Origin: Priapulus caudatus
Taxonomy: Eukaryota; Priapulida; Priapulimorpha; Priapulimorphida; Priapulidae
Assembly (NCBI RefSeq): GCF_000485595.1
Contig: NW_014577324.1
Location: 308,403-331,721 of the forward strand
Length of the DNA stretch: 23,319 nt
Direction of reading: 5' to 3'
Shown here one piece after another: positions 7,179 to 15,413 of this stretch. A model generated the notes under the pieces. The model ran no database searches and was not told the origin of the DNA. It saw only the letters and a list, made by a program, of their open reading frames with translations. A program made the position numbers and the translations under genes. Each line of letters begins with the position of its first letter. The stretch's first letter is position 1.

Positions 7179-9818
7179 ATGACTAATATTCAATTACGTC
7201 TATCACAGTGTCACAATGATAATTATTTCTCTACTGTCGCGCAGCAGGATTTATGCCGTCCCTCTATACTGGTGAACTACGACAGCGACAACATGAGTGC
7301 GGCAGTGGACGGGGAGGCGTCGGCTGCGCTGATGGTCGCCGACAACGCGACGGAGGGCGTCGCCGAACACACGTCGCTGCTGCCCGCAGGAATCTTCCTA
7401 GAGGTCGCCTCGATCGCGTCTCTCGTTGCGAACGCCGTTGTCTGCGTTTGCATGGCGGCGAGCAGCCGCGGCGCGTCACCGATGACGTCACCGCTTCTGC
7501 TGAATTTATGCGTGGCGACGCTGCTCGATTCGCTGAATCTGCAACAGATGGCGCTGCTGCAGCTGCTCTCCGCGTGGAAGGCAGTGAGATTTCTCTGTCA
7601 GCTGAGTGTGTTTACGGGACGATCGGTCGACGCTGGGATCTTATACGGACTCACCCTCGCCGCAGCCGAACGCACTCTTCACAGCGCCGCTCCCGCCTTC
7701 TACCGGACGAATATGACGCCGACGAAGGTCCGCGTTGCCATCGGCGCCACGTGGCTGGTGTCGATCATCGTCAACGTTCCCGTCCTCGTCGGGGTCGTAC
7801 CGGTCTCGCTGCGCGGGAGTACGAACCTGGTCTGTTGCGTAGCAACGCGAGAGTCTGCAGTCTACGCACTGCTCGCCGTCGTCGTCTGTGCATGCGTGCC
7901 GTGCGTCCTTCTCCTTCTCGTCGTCGCGTGGCAGGTGGCGCCGTGCCGCGGCGACGAGCGGGCGGCCGACGTCGCGAGCGCGTCGCACGACGTGCTGTCG
8001 AGCAGGGAGCGACTCGTCGGCCACGCTGCGCATGCGTGGGACGACCGTATGTTCGGTAGGTTCGTCGGCATCGTCGCCGCGACCTTTCTCATCCTAAAGC
8101 TTCCGTCGGCGTCGCTCGCCGTCGTCGCTGCAGCGCTCGACGCGCCCCTAGCGGAGTCCCTACGCTGCGGCGCGCCGATACACGCAGTCGTATACTGGAT
8201 GGCGGCTGCCTACCCCGCCGTGTTTCCTGCTGCTGCTCTCGTCCTGCTCCCACCCCTGCGTGCGGCCCTCAGCGAGGCACGCTGTCGTAGGAAGGGACAC
8301 ATCAGCATCCCAGGTAACCAGCAGCAGGCGAGTCCTGTGTTCCAGGTGCCCGTGCTGTACGCGACCACCGACGGACTGCACCTGAGGAAGAGCGCGCCGG
8401 AGCCGACGTCGTTGCTGGAGCGTAGCGACGGCATCCGGTCGGCAGACCTGCGCATCACGTTCGCCGACGGCGTGCGCTGCGACGTCAACGACTCGTGCGA
8501 CTGGACGACGACGACGAGCACGGAGGAGGGAAGCAGGGGTAGTCGCGACGCGCTGTCGGTGTCGCGCAGCAGCGGCAGGACGACGAGGGAAGACGTCGGG
8601 CGTGCGTTCACGTCGCCACCACCACCGCCGCTGTCACCTCTGCCACTGTCACTGCCCTCACCGCTGCCACTGTCACTGCCGTCATCGTCACAGCGGCAGT
8701 CACGACCGCCGCTGTCGTCCTCGCTGCCGCTATCACTCCCGTCACCGCTGCAGTCACAACCGCCGTTGCCATCGTCACTGCCGCCGCCGTCACCGTCGTC
8801 ACTGCCGCCGCCGTCACTGCCGTCACCGCTGCCGCTGTCGTCACTGCCGACGCGTGACGCGGCAGTCGTGCGCGGTACGTCGGCTGGCGTGTTCGCGGGC
8901 CGAGCCGACGGCAACGCCCGCCGCCGCCTCCGTGACGCGGCGGGATTCCAGCAGCGCCGACGTGCCGTCTCCATGATCAACGTACGACATCGCGCTCACC
9001 CACACCGCGACTTCGACCCACAGGTCGACGTCGTCACACCAGCTTCCCACGCGCCTCGCAGCAGCACGAAGGCCCACGCCGCCCCGCTGAGACACGATGC
9101 CGTGACGCACGTCGAGGCGATCGCCGACGCCGACGCCGCAGCAGTGGCGCCACCTGACGGAGAGGCGGCGACGCTCGCGCTTGATCGAGCCGCCGACGGG
9201 AAACCGGTCGCCGGGAAGATAGCGCGGAATGTGGCCGTCCTGAGTGATCCGCATCCCGCGACCTCCTTCCCGCATCTTGTTGGCACGCCCCGTATCTCTA
9301 GCATGTCGACGAACGCCGTCGCCAAGCTAGAATCAACGCTGCCACTGCTGACGACGAAGACGACGACGACGCGGGTGAGGAAGATACGGCTGTCGCAAAC
9401 GCAGCCGCTTCCCATCGCAGAACTCACCGCCAGGGTGAGGAGTAAGTCGGCGACGTGGGAGAAAAAGCACGTGGCGCCTCTAGCGGCGACAGTGCCGCGC
9501 GCGCGAATACTCAAACCGCTACTGCGCGCGTCGCGAACGGTCGGCAAGAAGTCGCTTGACGGCAGGAAACACGTCGGCTCGAAAACGGCCGCCAAGCGGC
9601 GGCAGGGAGCCAAGGATGCGACGTCGCCAACGAAAACGCCGCAGCCGAAAGCACTGCGGGTGAAGAGACAGAAGGTTTCGAAGGACGTCGGCGCAGAGGG
9701 CGCTGCGGTCGTAGCCAACGTCGCAAAGCACGGCAACGGAAGACCCGTACGGCTGGAACCGTTGGTTCGATTCGCGTCTAGCACGCATGACACGCCCGGG
9801 GGCGATAGCAGAGCATGA
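7179..9818 (+). CDS. Orphan class A-like G-protein-coupled receptor, 879 aa, long cytoplasmic tail
   Basis: An uninterrupted 879-codon frame encodes a plasma-membrane receptor-like protein. Seven hydrophobic segments lie near residues 71-95, 104-130, 139-168, 183-208, 227-252, 293-320 and 334-360. Class A landmarks: N85 (1.50), C140 at the top of helix 3 with C219/C220 in the second extracellular loop, E164-R165 in place of D-R, W192 (4.50), P241 (5.50) and P309 (6.50). Several switch residues are changed: T114 where D2.50 is expected, K307 where the helix 6 Trp is expected, and YPAVF (345-349) in place of NPxxY. N56 is in an N-glycosylation sequon. Residues 361-879 form an unusually long tail with a Ser/Pro/Leu repeat (479-557) and a Lys/Arg-rich end. 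The first 38 codons are AT-rich and a splice-acceptor-like site lies near 7244, so M39 (ATG at 7293) may be the true start. Ligand and subfamily are unknown. Confidence 0.72.
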   Translation: MTNIQLRLSQCHNDNYFSTVAQQDLCRPSILVNYDSDNMSAAVDGEASAALMVADNATEGVAEHTSLLPAGIFLEVASIASLVANAVVCVCMAASSRGASPMTSPLLLNLCVATLLDSLNLQQMALLQLLSAWKAVRFLCQLSVFTGRSVDAGILYGLTLAAAERTLHSAAPAFYRTNMTPTKVRVAIGATWLVSIIVNVPVLVGVVPVSLRGSTNLVCCVATRESAVYALLAVVVCACVPCVLLLLVVAWQVAPCRGDERAADVASASHDVLSSRERLVGHAAHAWDDRMFGRFVGIVAATFLILKLPSASLAVVAAALDAPLAESLRCGAPIHAVVYWMAAAYPAVFPAAALVLLPPLRAALSEARCRRKGHISIPGNQQQASPVFQVPVLYATTDGLHLRKSAPEPTSLLERSDGIRSADLRITFADGVRCDVNDSCDWTTTTSTEEGSRGSRDALSVSRSSGRTTREDVGRAFTSPPPPPLSPLPLSLPSPLPLSLPSSSQRQSRPPLSSSLPLSLPSPLQSQPPLPSSLPPPSPSSLPPPSLPSPLPLSSLPTRDAAVVRGTSAGVFAGRADGNARRRLRDAAGFQQRRRAVSMINVRHRAHPHRDFDPQVDVVTPASHAPRSSTKAHAAPLRHDAVTHVEAIADADAAAVAPPDGEAATLALDRAADGKPVAGKIARNVAVLSDPHPATSFPHLVGTPRISSMSTNAVAKLESTLPLLTTKTTTTRVRKIRLSQTQPLPIAELTARVRSKSATWEKKHVAPLAATVPRARILKPLLRASRTVGKKSLDGRKHVGSKTAAKRRQGAKDATSPTKTPQPKALRVKRQKVSKDVGAEGAAVVANVAKHGNGRPVRLEPLVRFASSTHDTPGGDSRA
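8613..8849 (+). repeat. Coding Ser/Pro/Leu low-complexity repeat
   Basis: Inside the receptor tail (residues 479-557), CCG/CTG/TCA/CTG codon blocks repeat in 6-, 12- and 24-base steps, giving PLPLSLPSPL-like peptide. The repeat is open in several frames, which explains long antisense and alternate-frame open readings over this region. It is predicted disordered and probably length-variable. Confidence 0.85.
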
Positions 9819-9982
9819 ATTATTCGTGTTGATAGCACAACATTCTGAGCTTGGAAAGCAATTTATTTAATTACGCATCCCTGGCACAACGCATTATATG
9901 CTCGTGGCCTATATACTAGTTTATTGTTATTAAAACGAACTCACAAAATTTTCCAATTATTAAATGGACCACTAATAATAAA
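9819..9982 (+). promoter_or_regulatory. Receptor 3' UTR with candidate poly(A) signal
   Basis: The sequence becomes AT-rich immediately after the TGA stop. A canonical AATAAA lies at 9977-9982, about 160 bases downstream, with more A/T-rich hexamers in the following 100 bases. Confidence 0.4.
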
Positions 9983-10310
9983 ATAATTATGGTCATAAAA
10001 TAATAAACATTATAAATTATATATACATTTATTTATTTACTATATTATATATATATATCCTAATAAAATTATAATAATAAAAGCGATTTATTAATATTAA
10101 GCAACCGTCTGTGTATACATGTCCAATATATGTGTAGAGTTCGTATAACACGTCATCACCATGCTTCTTTCTCTACAGTTACGTGGCAATTCTTGCAGTC
10201 CAATTTTCCACTTCACCTTCGTCTTATAAATACCTCTCTAATTATACCACAGACGCACTCACACACAATTATGGGTTTTGTCTGTAAACCACACACATAT
10301 TACACACCCC
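9983..10310. other. AT-rich intergenic stretch, nothing recognised
   Basis: ATT/ATA-rich sequence with short TA runs near 10018-10060. I see no coding potential beyond short chance frames. Confidence 0.4.
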
Positions 10311-10632
10311 TGCAGGGGAATGTACAAGATTTGTACCAGGGGGAGGGGGGTCTAACCGTAACCCAAACTTGCGAGCACTGTAGGTGCTCGCGGCGAAAGG
10401 GGGGTCTGGGGGTCCTTCCACCAGATTTTTTTTGAAATTAGACCCCCTCATATGCGTTTCCTCGCATCTGACACAACAATAACTTTATCTTGATATGTGC
10501 ATCAATACCATTTTTGTCTGGTGCAATCTTTAAAAGAAAATAAAACGTTTAATAAAAATATAATGGACATTCTGCGCGAGCAGGGGGGGGGGTCCGGACC
10601 CCCTGGACCCCCCCCCCTGTACACGCCCCTGC
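10311..10632. mobile_element. Non-autonomous inverted-repeat element with G/C-run ends
   Basis: The left end GCAGGGGAATGTACAAG (from 10312) and the reverse complement of the right end, GCAGGGGCGTGTACAGGGG (ending at 10632), match over the GCAGGGG..TGTACA core, each followed inward by a long G run. Inside are an 8-bp hairpin GCGAGCAC/GTGCTCGC near 10370-10390 and a GGGGGTCCGGACCCCC palindrome near 10590. There is no transposase. Similar G-run elements with such termini are common dispersed repeats in marine invertebrate genomes; the superfamily is not clear. Confidence 0.55.
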
Positions 10633-10640
10633 TCTGAGTA

Positions 10641-10856
10641 ATTAAATGTAAATATATCGACCCCAAATCCCTTCTTTGATTATTATTAGGAGCCAGTATT
10701 CTGAACTTCGCTAGGACATGGGATAGATTATAGAGCCAGATCTGTCTGGCGCATATCTGCTCAAACACGTCAAATCTTGTTATAATTACATGTTTAAAAT
10801 AAAGAGGACATATTCAGGTGGAGAGCGATATGAAAGTAAATATGAATGATCCCCTT
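10641..10856. repeat. Diverged dispersed repeat, copy A
   Basis: It shares an ordered series of blocks with 11063-11270, including GCGCATATCTGCT, CTTGTTATAAT and ACATATTC, separated by similar lengths. The pair sits about 420 bp apart in the same orientation and is diverged (roughly 70 percent by eye). Function is unknown; probably two old copies of a transposon fragment or a local duplication. Confidence 0.7.
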
Positions 10857-11062
10857 CTTTCCCTCACAGTCACATATTTCTAAGCACCCCAATCTGCTCA
10901 ACATTCCGCCGAGTGAAAGATTGTACCTTATTCTTACCGTTGGTCGGCGCTAGTATCGCACATGAGATGTAGTGGGTGTGTGATGCCAAATGAAAGATAG
11001 AAATACATAATTTTTTTTCAATATCAAATCTAAATCAGAGAGTAGGCCTACATATCCCCTAG

Positions 11063-11270
11063 TATAAATGTCTTTATTCCAATACCTCTCTTTAATAATT
11101 ATGAGGTGTTAATCTTACGAGCTTTCCTAAGACGTGGGGAAGATAGGGCTAGACCTGTCTGAGCGCATATCTGCTGAAACATATCACACCTTGTTATAAT
11201 CATATAATTAAAACAGAGAGAACATATTCCGCTGGAAAACGACGTAAAAACCCCCGGATCCCCCTTTGTC
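11063..11270. repeat. Diverged dispersed repeat, copy B
   Basis: Partner of copy A in the same orientation. Shared blocks include GCGCATATCTGCT, AAACA, CTTGTTATAAT and ACATATTC, then a GATCCCC block. No reading frame is conserved between the copies, so it is not a duplicated exon. Confidence 0.7.
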
Positions 11271-11593
11271 TGTTCATTGGTCTGTTGCATGATGGAAAGC
11301 AGTCCATCATTCTCTATATTATCGAATTGTTTGATATGAAAAATTTCTCAACGTTTCACCGTATTATTATGTGGCGCCAAATCTTCCAATCCGCCTTAAA
11401 ACGCGAGATTGATTATCTATATATAAAGTTGTTCAGGCGAATTTGTGTGTTCGCGCATAACTAGAGAACTCCGCAGCCTAGAGGAAAACTAAACATATTT
11501 TCAGAATCAGCCCGTCTGGGAGGTGGTTCTGGCGGCAACAAAATTTCAGAAAAGTGAAAAATTTATAAAAATTATATTCATAAAGTAGATACC

Positions 11594-11665
11594 GCAGCGA
11601 TGGCTCAATGGTAGAGTGCTAGCGTCGTATGCGGAAGGTCGTGGGTTCAACTCCCGGCCGGGTCA
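11594..11665 (+). ncRNA. tRNA-like segment 1 (Pol III boxes), in the Helitron-like element
   Basis: The A box TGGCTCAATGG (11601-11611) and B box GGTTCAACTCC (11644-11654) fit tRNA internal promoters, with the right spacing and a D-arm-like GCTC/GAGT. The anticodon position would read CGT (Thr) at 11626-11628. The anticodon stem has only two good pairs and the acceptor stem does not pair, so this is a tRNA-derived or decayed tRNA sequence, not a functional tRNA gene. Confidence 0.6.
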
Positions 11666-11846
11666 TACCAAATACTTGAAAAATGGTACACACTTCTCTG
11701 CTTAGCGCTCAGCTAAAAGAGATAGAGTGTGGAAAACGATGTCATGTCTGTCTATATGGATGTGGGATATGAAAAATTCAAAGCACTATATACGTTCATG
11801 GCAAGTTTTTTTGTAACAAAATAATAACTATCTATAGGTAGTGGAA

Positions 11847-12000
11847 CCTATATATAAAGTTGTACAGCCGAATTTGTGTGTTCGCGCATAACTAGAGAAC
11901 TTCGCAGCCTAGAAAAAAACTAAATATATTTTCAGAATCAGCACGTCTAAAAAACAAAATTTCAAAAAGGTAAAAAAGTAAAAAATTTATAAAAATTCTA
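11847..12000 (+). repeat. Second copy of the Helitron 5' module
   Basis: About 150 bp repeats 11416-11575: TATATATAAAGTTGT, GAATTTGTGTGTTCGCGCAT, AACTAGAGAACT, CGCAGCCTAGA, and ATTTTCAGAATCAGC recur in order with few changes. This copy begins CC rather than TC at its first two bases, so its terminus may be inactive or the boundary eroded. Confidence 0.85.
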
Positions 12001-12053
12001 TTTATCAATAAATGGCGTACAGATTAACATTATACATCGCGTACGTGTGTACC

Positions 12054-12127
12054 GGCCCAACAGCCGAATGGATAAAGCATCGTACTCCTAAACCATTGAT
12101 GATGGGTTCGAATCCCACTCGAAAAAA
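12054..12127 (+). ncRNA. tRNA-like segment 2 (Arg-CCT-like), in the Helitron-like element
   Basis: GCCGAATGGATAAAGCA followed by CTCCTAA and a perfect B box GGTTCGAATCC (12105-12115) resembles eukaryotic tRNA-Arg(CCT), with anticodon CCT at 12087-12089. The T arm pairs four of five positions, but the anticodon stem pairs at only one position and the acceptor stem fails. It is therefore tRNA-derived or decayed, in the same position relative to the 5' module as segment 1 but of a different isotype. Confidence 0.6.
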
Positions 12128-12423
12128 TGCGTTGTTTCTTTACTTTTGGACTGTTTAGTATGTACTTCTGCCGTATTCACCGTTAATTTTAAAATGTAAA
12201 TTTTTTACCACATTTAAACGTTTAGTAAAAATCCAGAATAAACTATGGTAGATGATATATAAATAATGATAGCGCAAACTGACGGGAACACTTCACGGAA
12301 GCCTATGTAGGTTACATATCAAATATTATTATATTTTCTATATAATTTCATTTCATAATATAATTTTTGACTTTTTTATTTTAATAACTTTTATTTTATT
12401 TTATTTTATTATTTTTTACTGTT

Positions 12424-12722
12424 GGGATGGGATGGGATGGGATAGCATGGAATAGGATGGGATGGGATGGGATGGGATGGGATGGGATGGGATGGGATGG
12501 GACGGGATGCGGTGTGATGGGATGGGATGGGATGGGATGGGATGTGGTGTGATGGGATGGGATGGCATGGCATGGCATGGCCTGGGATGCGATGAGGTGG
12601 CATGGGATGGGATGGGATATGGGATGGGATAGGATGGGATGCGGTGCAATGGGATGGGATGGCATGGCATGGAATGCGATGGATGGATGGATGCATGGAT
12701 AGATGCATGGATAGATAGATAG
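12424..12722. repeat. GATGG pentamer array with GATG/GATA tail
   Basis: About 260 bp of GATGG with GCATGG and GTGTG variants, passing into ATGGATGG and ATAGATAG steps. Minus-strand open frames of Pro/Ser/His here are translations of this array. Confidence 0.95.
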
Positions 12723-12814
12723 TTCGATTTTTTGGAGTATTTTCTTTTCAACCAAGCGGTCACCAACTGAGTAACGCCACTGATTTCCCCGGGCAACGCC
12801 GGGTATCCCGCTAG

Positions 12815-13230
12815 TATGATTATATGTTATGTGTGGATTTTAGGAACGTAGCTAACCCATTTTGCTTAGGGGGAAGCTACGCGCGGGTGGTGTACTATTA
12901 TCTATAGGAAGGTGACTACCATTGACCATCATGCAATGTGTCCACATTTCTATGGAGTGAAGGGGGCAAATGCCACATTTTACGCGAACAATAACAACAT
13001 TGTATAACATAATAAATACATTGTATTACTTTGTTATGTTTCTATTATACATTATTATTAGTTGCTATGCGCCGATGAAAATTTTTTCAGATAATGCTTG
13101 ACAATGGTCTGCACAAAAGCAATCATAACTCATAATGCTTAATTATTGTTATTGTTATTATTATTATTATTAACATTGTATTTTAATAATAATAATTATT
13201 ATTATTGTGATCAGCATCAGCATCCCTCAC
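12815..13230. other. Intergenic stretch, no gene recognised
   Basis: Mixed AT-rich sequence with an ATT microsatellite at about 13140-13205. I see no coding or RNA feature. Confidence 0.4.
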
Positions 13231-13231
13231 C

Positions 13232-13540
13232 CGTCCCTACCTCCCTCAATCCTTACTTTCCGTTCTCCCTCAATCTTTACTTTCCATCCTCCCTCAATTA
13301 TTACTTTCCATCCTCCCTCAATCCTTACTTTCCGTTCTCCCTCAATCTTTACTTTCCATCCTCCCTCAATTATTACTTTCCATCCTCCCTCAATCTTTAC
13401 TTTCCATCCTCCCTCAATTATTACTTTCCATCCTCCCTCAATCATTACGTTCCGTCTTCCCTCAATCCTTACCTTCCGTCCTCCCTCCCTTCCTCCCTCA
13501 AGCCATCCCTTCCTTCTTTCCTCCCTCCCTCCCTCTCCTC
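13232..13540. repeat. 24-bp pyrimidine-rich minisatellite, about 11-12 copies
   Basis: The unit TCCCTCAATCTTTACTTTCC plus ATCC, with CTTT/ATTA and CCATCC/CGTTCT variants, is repeated head to tail and degenerates into CCTCCCTT runs. Because the unit is a multiple of three, two plus frames and one minus frame stay open with 8-residue periods (such as FPSSLNYY). There is no flanking coding evidence. Confidence 0.93.
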
Positions 13541-14885
13541 CAGCAGACAATCCTTTGCACTGCTCACTTGTTACAGCCTGTACCGGTACGCCGCCTGGTG
13601 GTCGCTTGGAACCGCACCCATGCTGTAGACGACCTTGTTGCGAGAAGCTCGTGAAAACTGAAGATAATAAGGATAAATTCCCACATAATTTGGTAAATAT
13701 ATCTCGTGTCATTGTGCTCAGTGTGTAAAGAAACACGTATAGTTCTCGCATGATGTTTGGTGTCTGATGTGCGTTGTGAGCGAGTGAACGCTTACGAGCT
13801 TTTTTGGCATCCATTTCTCGTTTTCCGTGACTAATTTGCAAACGATCGGCAAGGCACGAAGGAGGGGTGAGTCCGTGTACACGCTAGCACAGCACCGGCG
13901 TTCTGGACTACTGTCAGTGCCAGTACTAAGTGAGTTATGTGACTAAAATTGCATAATGATTTACTGCCCGATATTGTATTGTGCTGTCGTATCGTTATCG
14001 GTAACAATTGCTACTACAACTACAAACTTAAATTAATAACTTGTATTCACTAATTGAGTAATTCCATGGGGGCGTTTTTAAATTGTTTGGATTTTTAAAT
14101 TTAGAGTTAGACCCTATTTTAGGCATAGCATAAGTTAGAATTTGCATATTATTCGTATTAACACTACCCCAGATAGTTGGACCAAATTTCAAAGAATAAA
14201 ATACTCTTTAGACTTTACTAAATAAAGGCAAGCACGTGTTTATGTACGATTATGGATAAAAGTAGAAGTACACAAAGTTGCTAAGGTTGAGCCCTGTTTC
14301 ACAGCAATGTGGCACATTCCATATTACTCTACATACAATTAGAACTTGGAAAGCGATGGATTTCTAGTATTACAATATTTTGTATTATGGTGGCATACAT
14401 TTTAAATATGATTGTAATTGATGTCTTGTGTTCATTTAACTTAAGTTAACGATGATAATTTTGTACGACGGCCATGCCATTTGTGACAGAACAAAATTGT
14501 TCTCCGGTCCTAGTCTGGTTTTAGTGTCTGCTACGGTGTGCATGCAAATTTTTCCGGTGACGAAAACAACCACACTGTCTGGAAGACAGGGTTCACCACA
14601 AAACAGTGCAAGCCATTTATGGAGTACTCGAAATTAACGATTTTTAATGCGGCTGGAAAAAAAATGCTGAAAGTATATCTGACATTTAAAGCTGGTGCTA
14701 AGCTTATTTAAGTTTGAAATATAAAGGTCATCTCAGGCTATGTAATCTGGAGTGACTGCTCACTAGTGCCACCATTATTTAACTTTAAAATGGCTGCATG
14801 ATACCATATGTACGTGTTTGCTGACAATTCGGCAGTGGAATTTTTGCTGAATTTTGATATTAGGTGAGTTCTGCTTGGCATCTTA
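13541..14885. other. Intergenic stretch, no gene recognised
   Basis: No frame longer than about 60 codons looks protein-like, and no RNA gene or repeat array is visible. The sequence is AT-rich and otherwise unremarkable. Confidence 0.4.
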
Positions 14886-15413
14886 AGCCGCGTTCACACG
14901 GTCATGGTTTGGCTCGAGCCAAATGGGTTAAATTTGGCTCAGGCCGGTTTGAGTCGGAGCGTTCACATGTACGCAAGTGAATACTGTCTGTCAAATTCAA
15001 ATTCAAATTCAAATTCAAATAAATTTTATTGCACAAATATCTCAACAGATACTTTGGCAGTATGTCGCGAGATGGCGTTGTGTACGATTCAGAGTGTTTA
15101 CTTCCATTCCGAGTTCAATTATTAATCTTGAAAACGTGCATCCTGATCAAATTTTTCGAATTTTAATACTGTTTTGGACTTTATTTCGTCGAAGTACACG
15201 TTCGACACTCGCGGCATCTACTACTCAACTGATTCTACCGCTCTACCGCTCGCCGAAAGCTGGTGCTAAAATTTGGCTCGGGCCTGGTCCGACGTTTTCA
15301 ATGGGACCAAATTGGCAATGCCCGAAAAACCGTCCGTGTGAACGCTCGGCACGAGCCAAATCTGGCGCAGGCCTAATTAGGCTCGGGTCAAAAACGTCCG
15401 TGTGAACGCGCTT
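14886..15413. mobile_element. MITE, PIF/Harbinger-like
   Basis: The ends are inverted: left AGCCGCGTTCACACGG and right CCGTGTGAACGCGCTT, with 3-bp TTA on both outer sides (14883-14885 and 15414-15416), matching the TTA/TAA target duplication of PIF/Harbinger elements. Subterminal GGCTCGAGCC/GGCTCGGGCC blocks and internal GTTCACA motifs extend the inverted structure. There is no transposase in about 530 bp. A CAAATT hexamer microsatellite lies at 14992-15020. Confidence 0.75.

Larger units (their letters stand above)
11416..12814 (+). mobile_element. Non-autonomous Helitron-like element
   Basis: The left boundary reads A|TCTATATATAAAGTTGTT at 11415/11416 and the right boundary CTAG|T at 12814/12815, the A-T insertion pattern and TC...CTAG ends of Helitrons. 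Just before the 3' end is the hairpin CCCGG-GCAACG-CCGGG (12788-12803), the usual terminator-like Helitron hairpin. There is no Rep or helicase frame, so it is non-autonomous. The 5' end module occurs twice (11416 and 11847), each followed by a tRNA-like segment. A GATGG array fills the 3' half, in line with internal micro- or minisatellites known from Helentron/DINE-like elements. Confidence 0.75.

Noticed and set aside
8210-9838. Long minus-strand frames of 256 and 280 codons opposite the receptor
   Set aside because: They mirror a GC-rich, CpG-biased coding strand and a codon-periodic repeat. Their composition is low-complexity and no domain is seen.
11594-12127. Two functional tRNA genes (Thr and Arg)
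   Set aside because: The promoter boxes are good, but the anticodon and acceptor stems do not pair, and both lie in the same repeat context inside a Helitron-like element.
12396-12796. Minus-strand Pro/Ser/His-rich frames of 99-126 codons
   Set aside because: They are translations of the GATGG array in three frames, not a protein.
13227-13841. 204-codon minus-strand frame and two plus frames with 8-residue repeats
   Set aside because: They are produced by a 24-bp minisatellite, whose unit length is a multiple of three. There is no coding sequence or splice support on either side.
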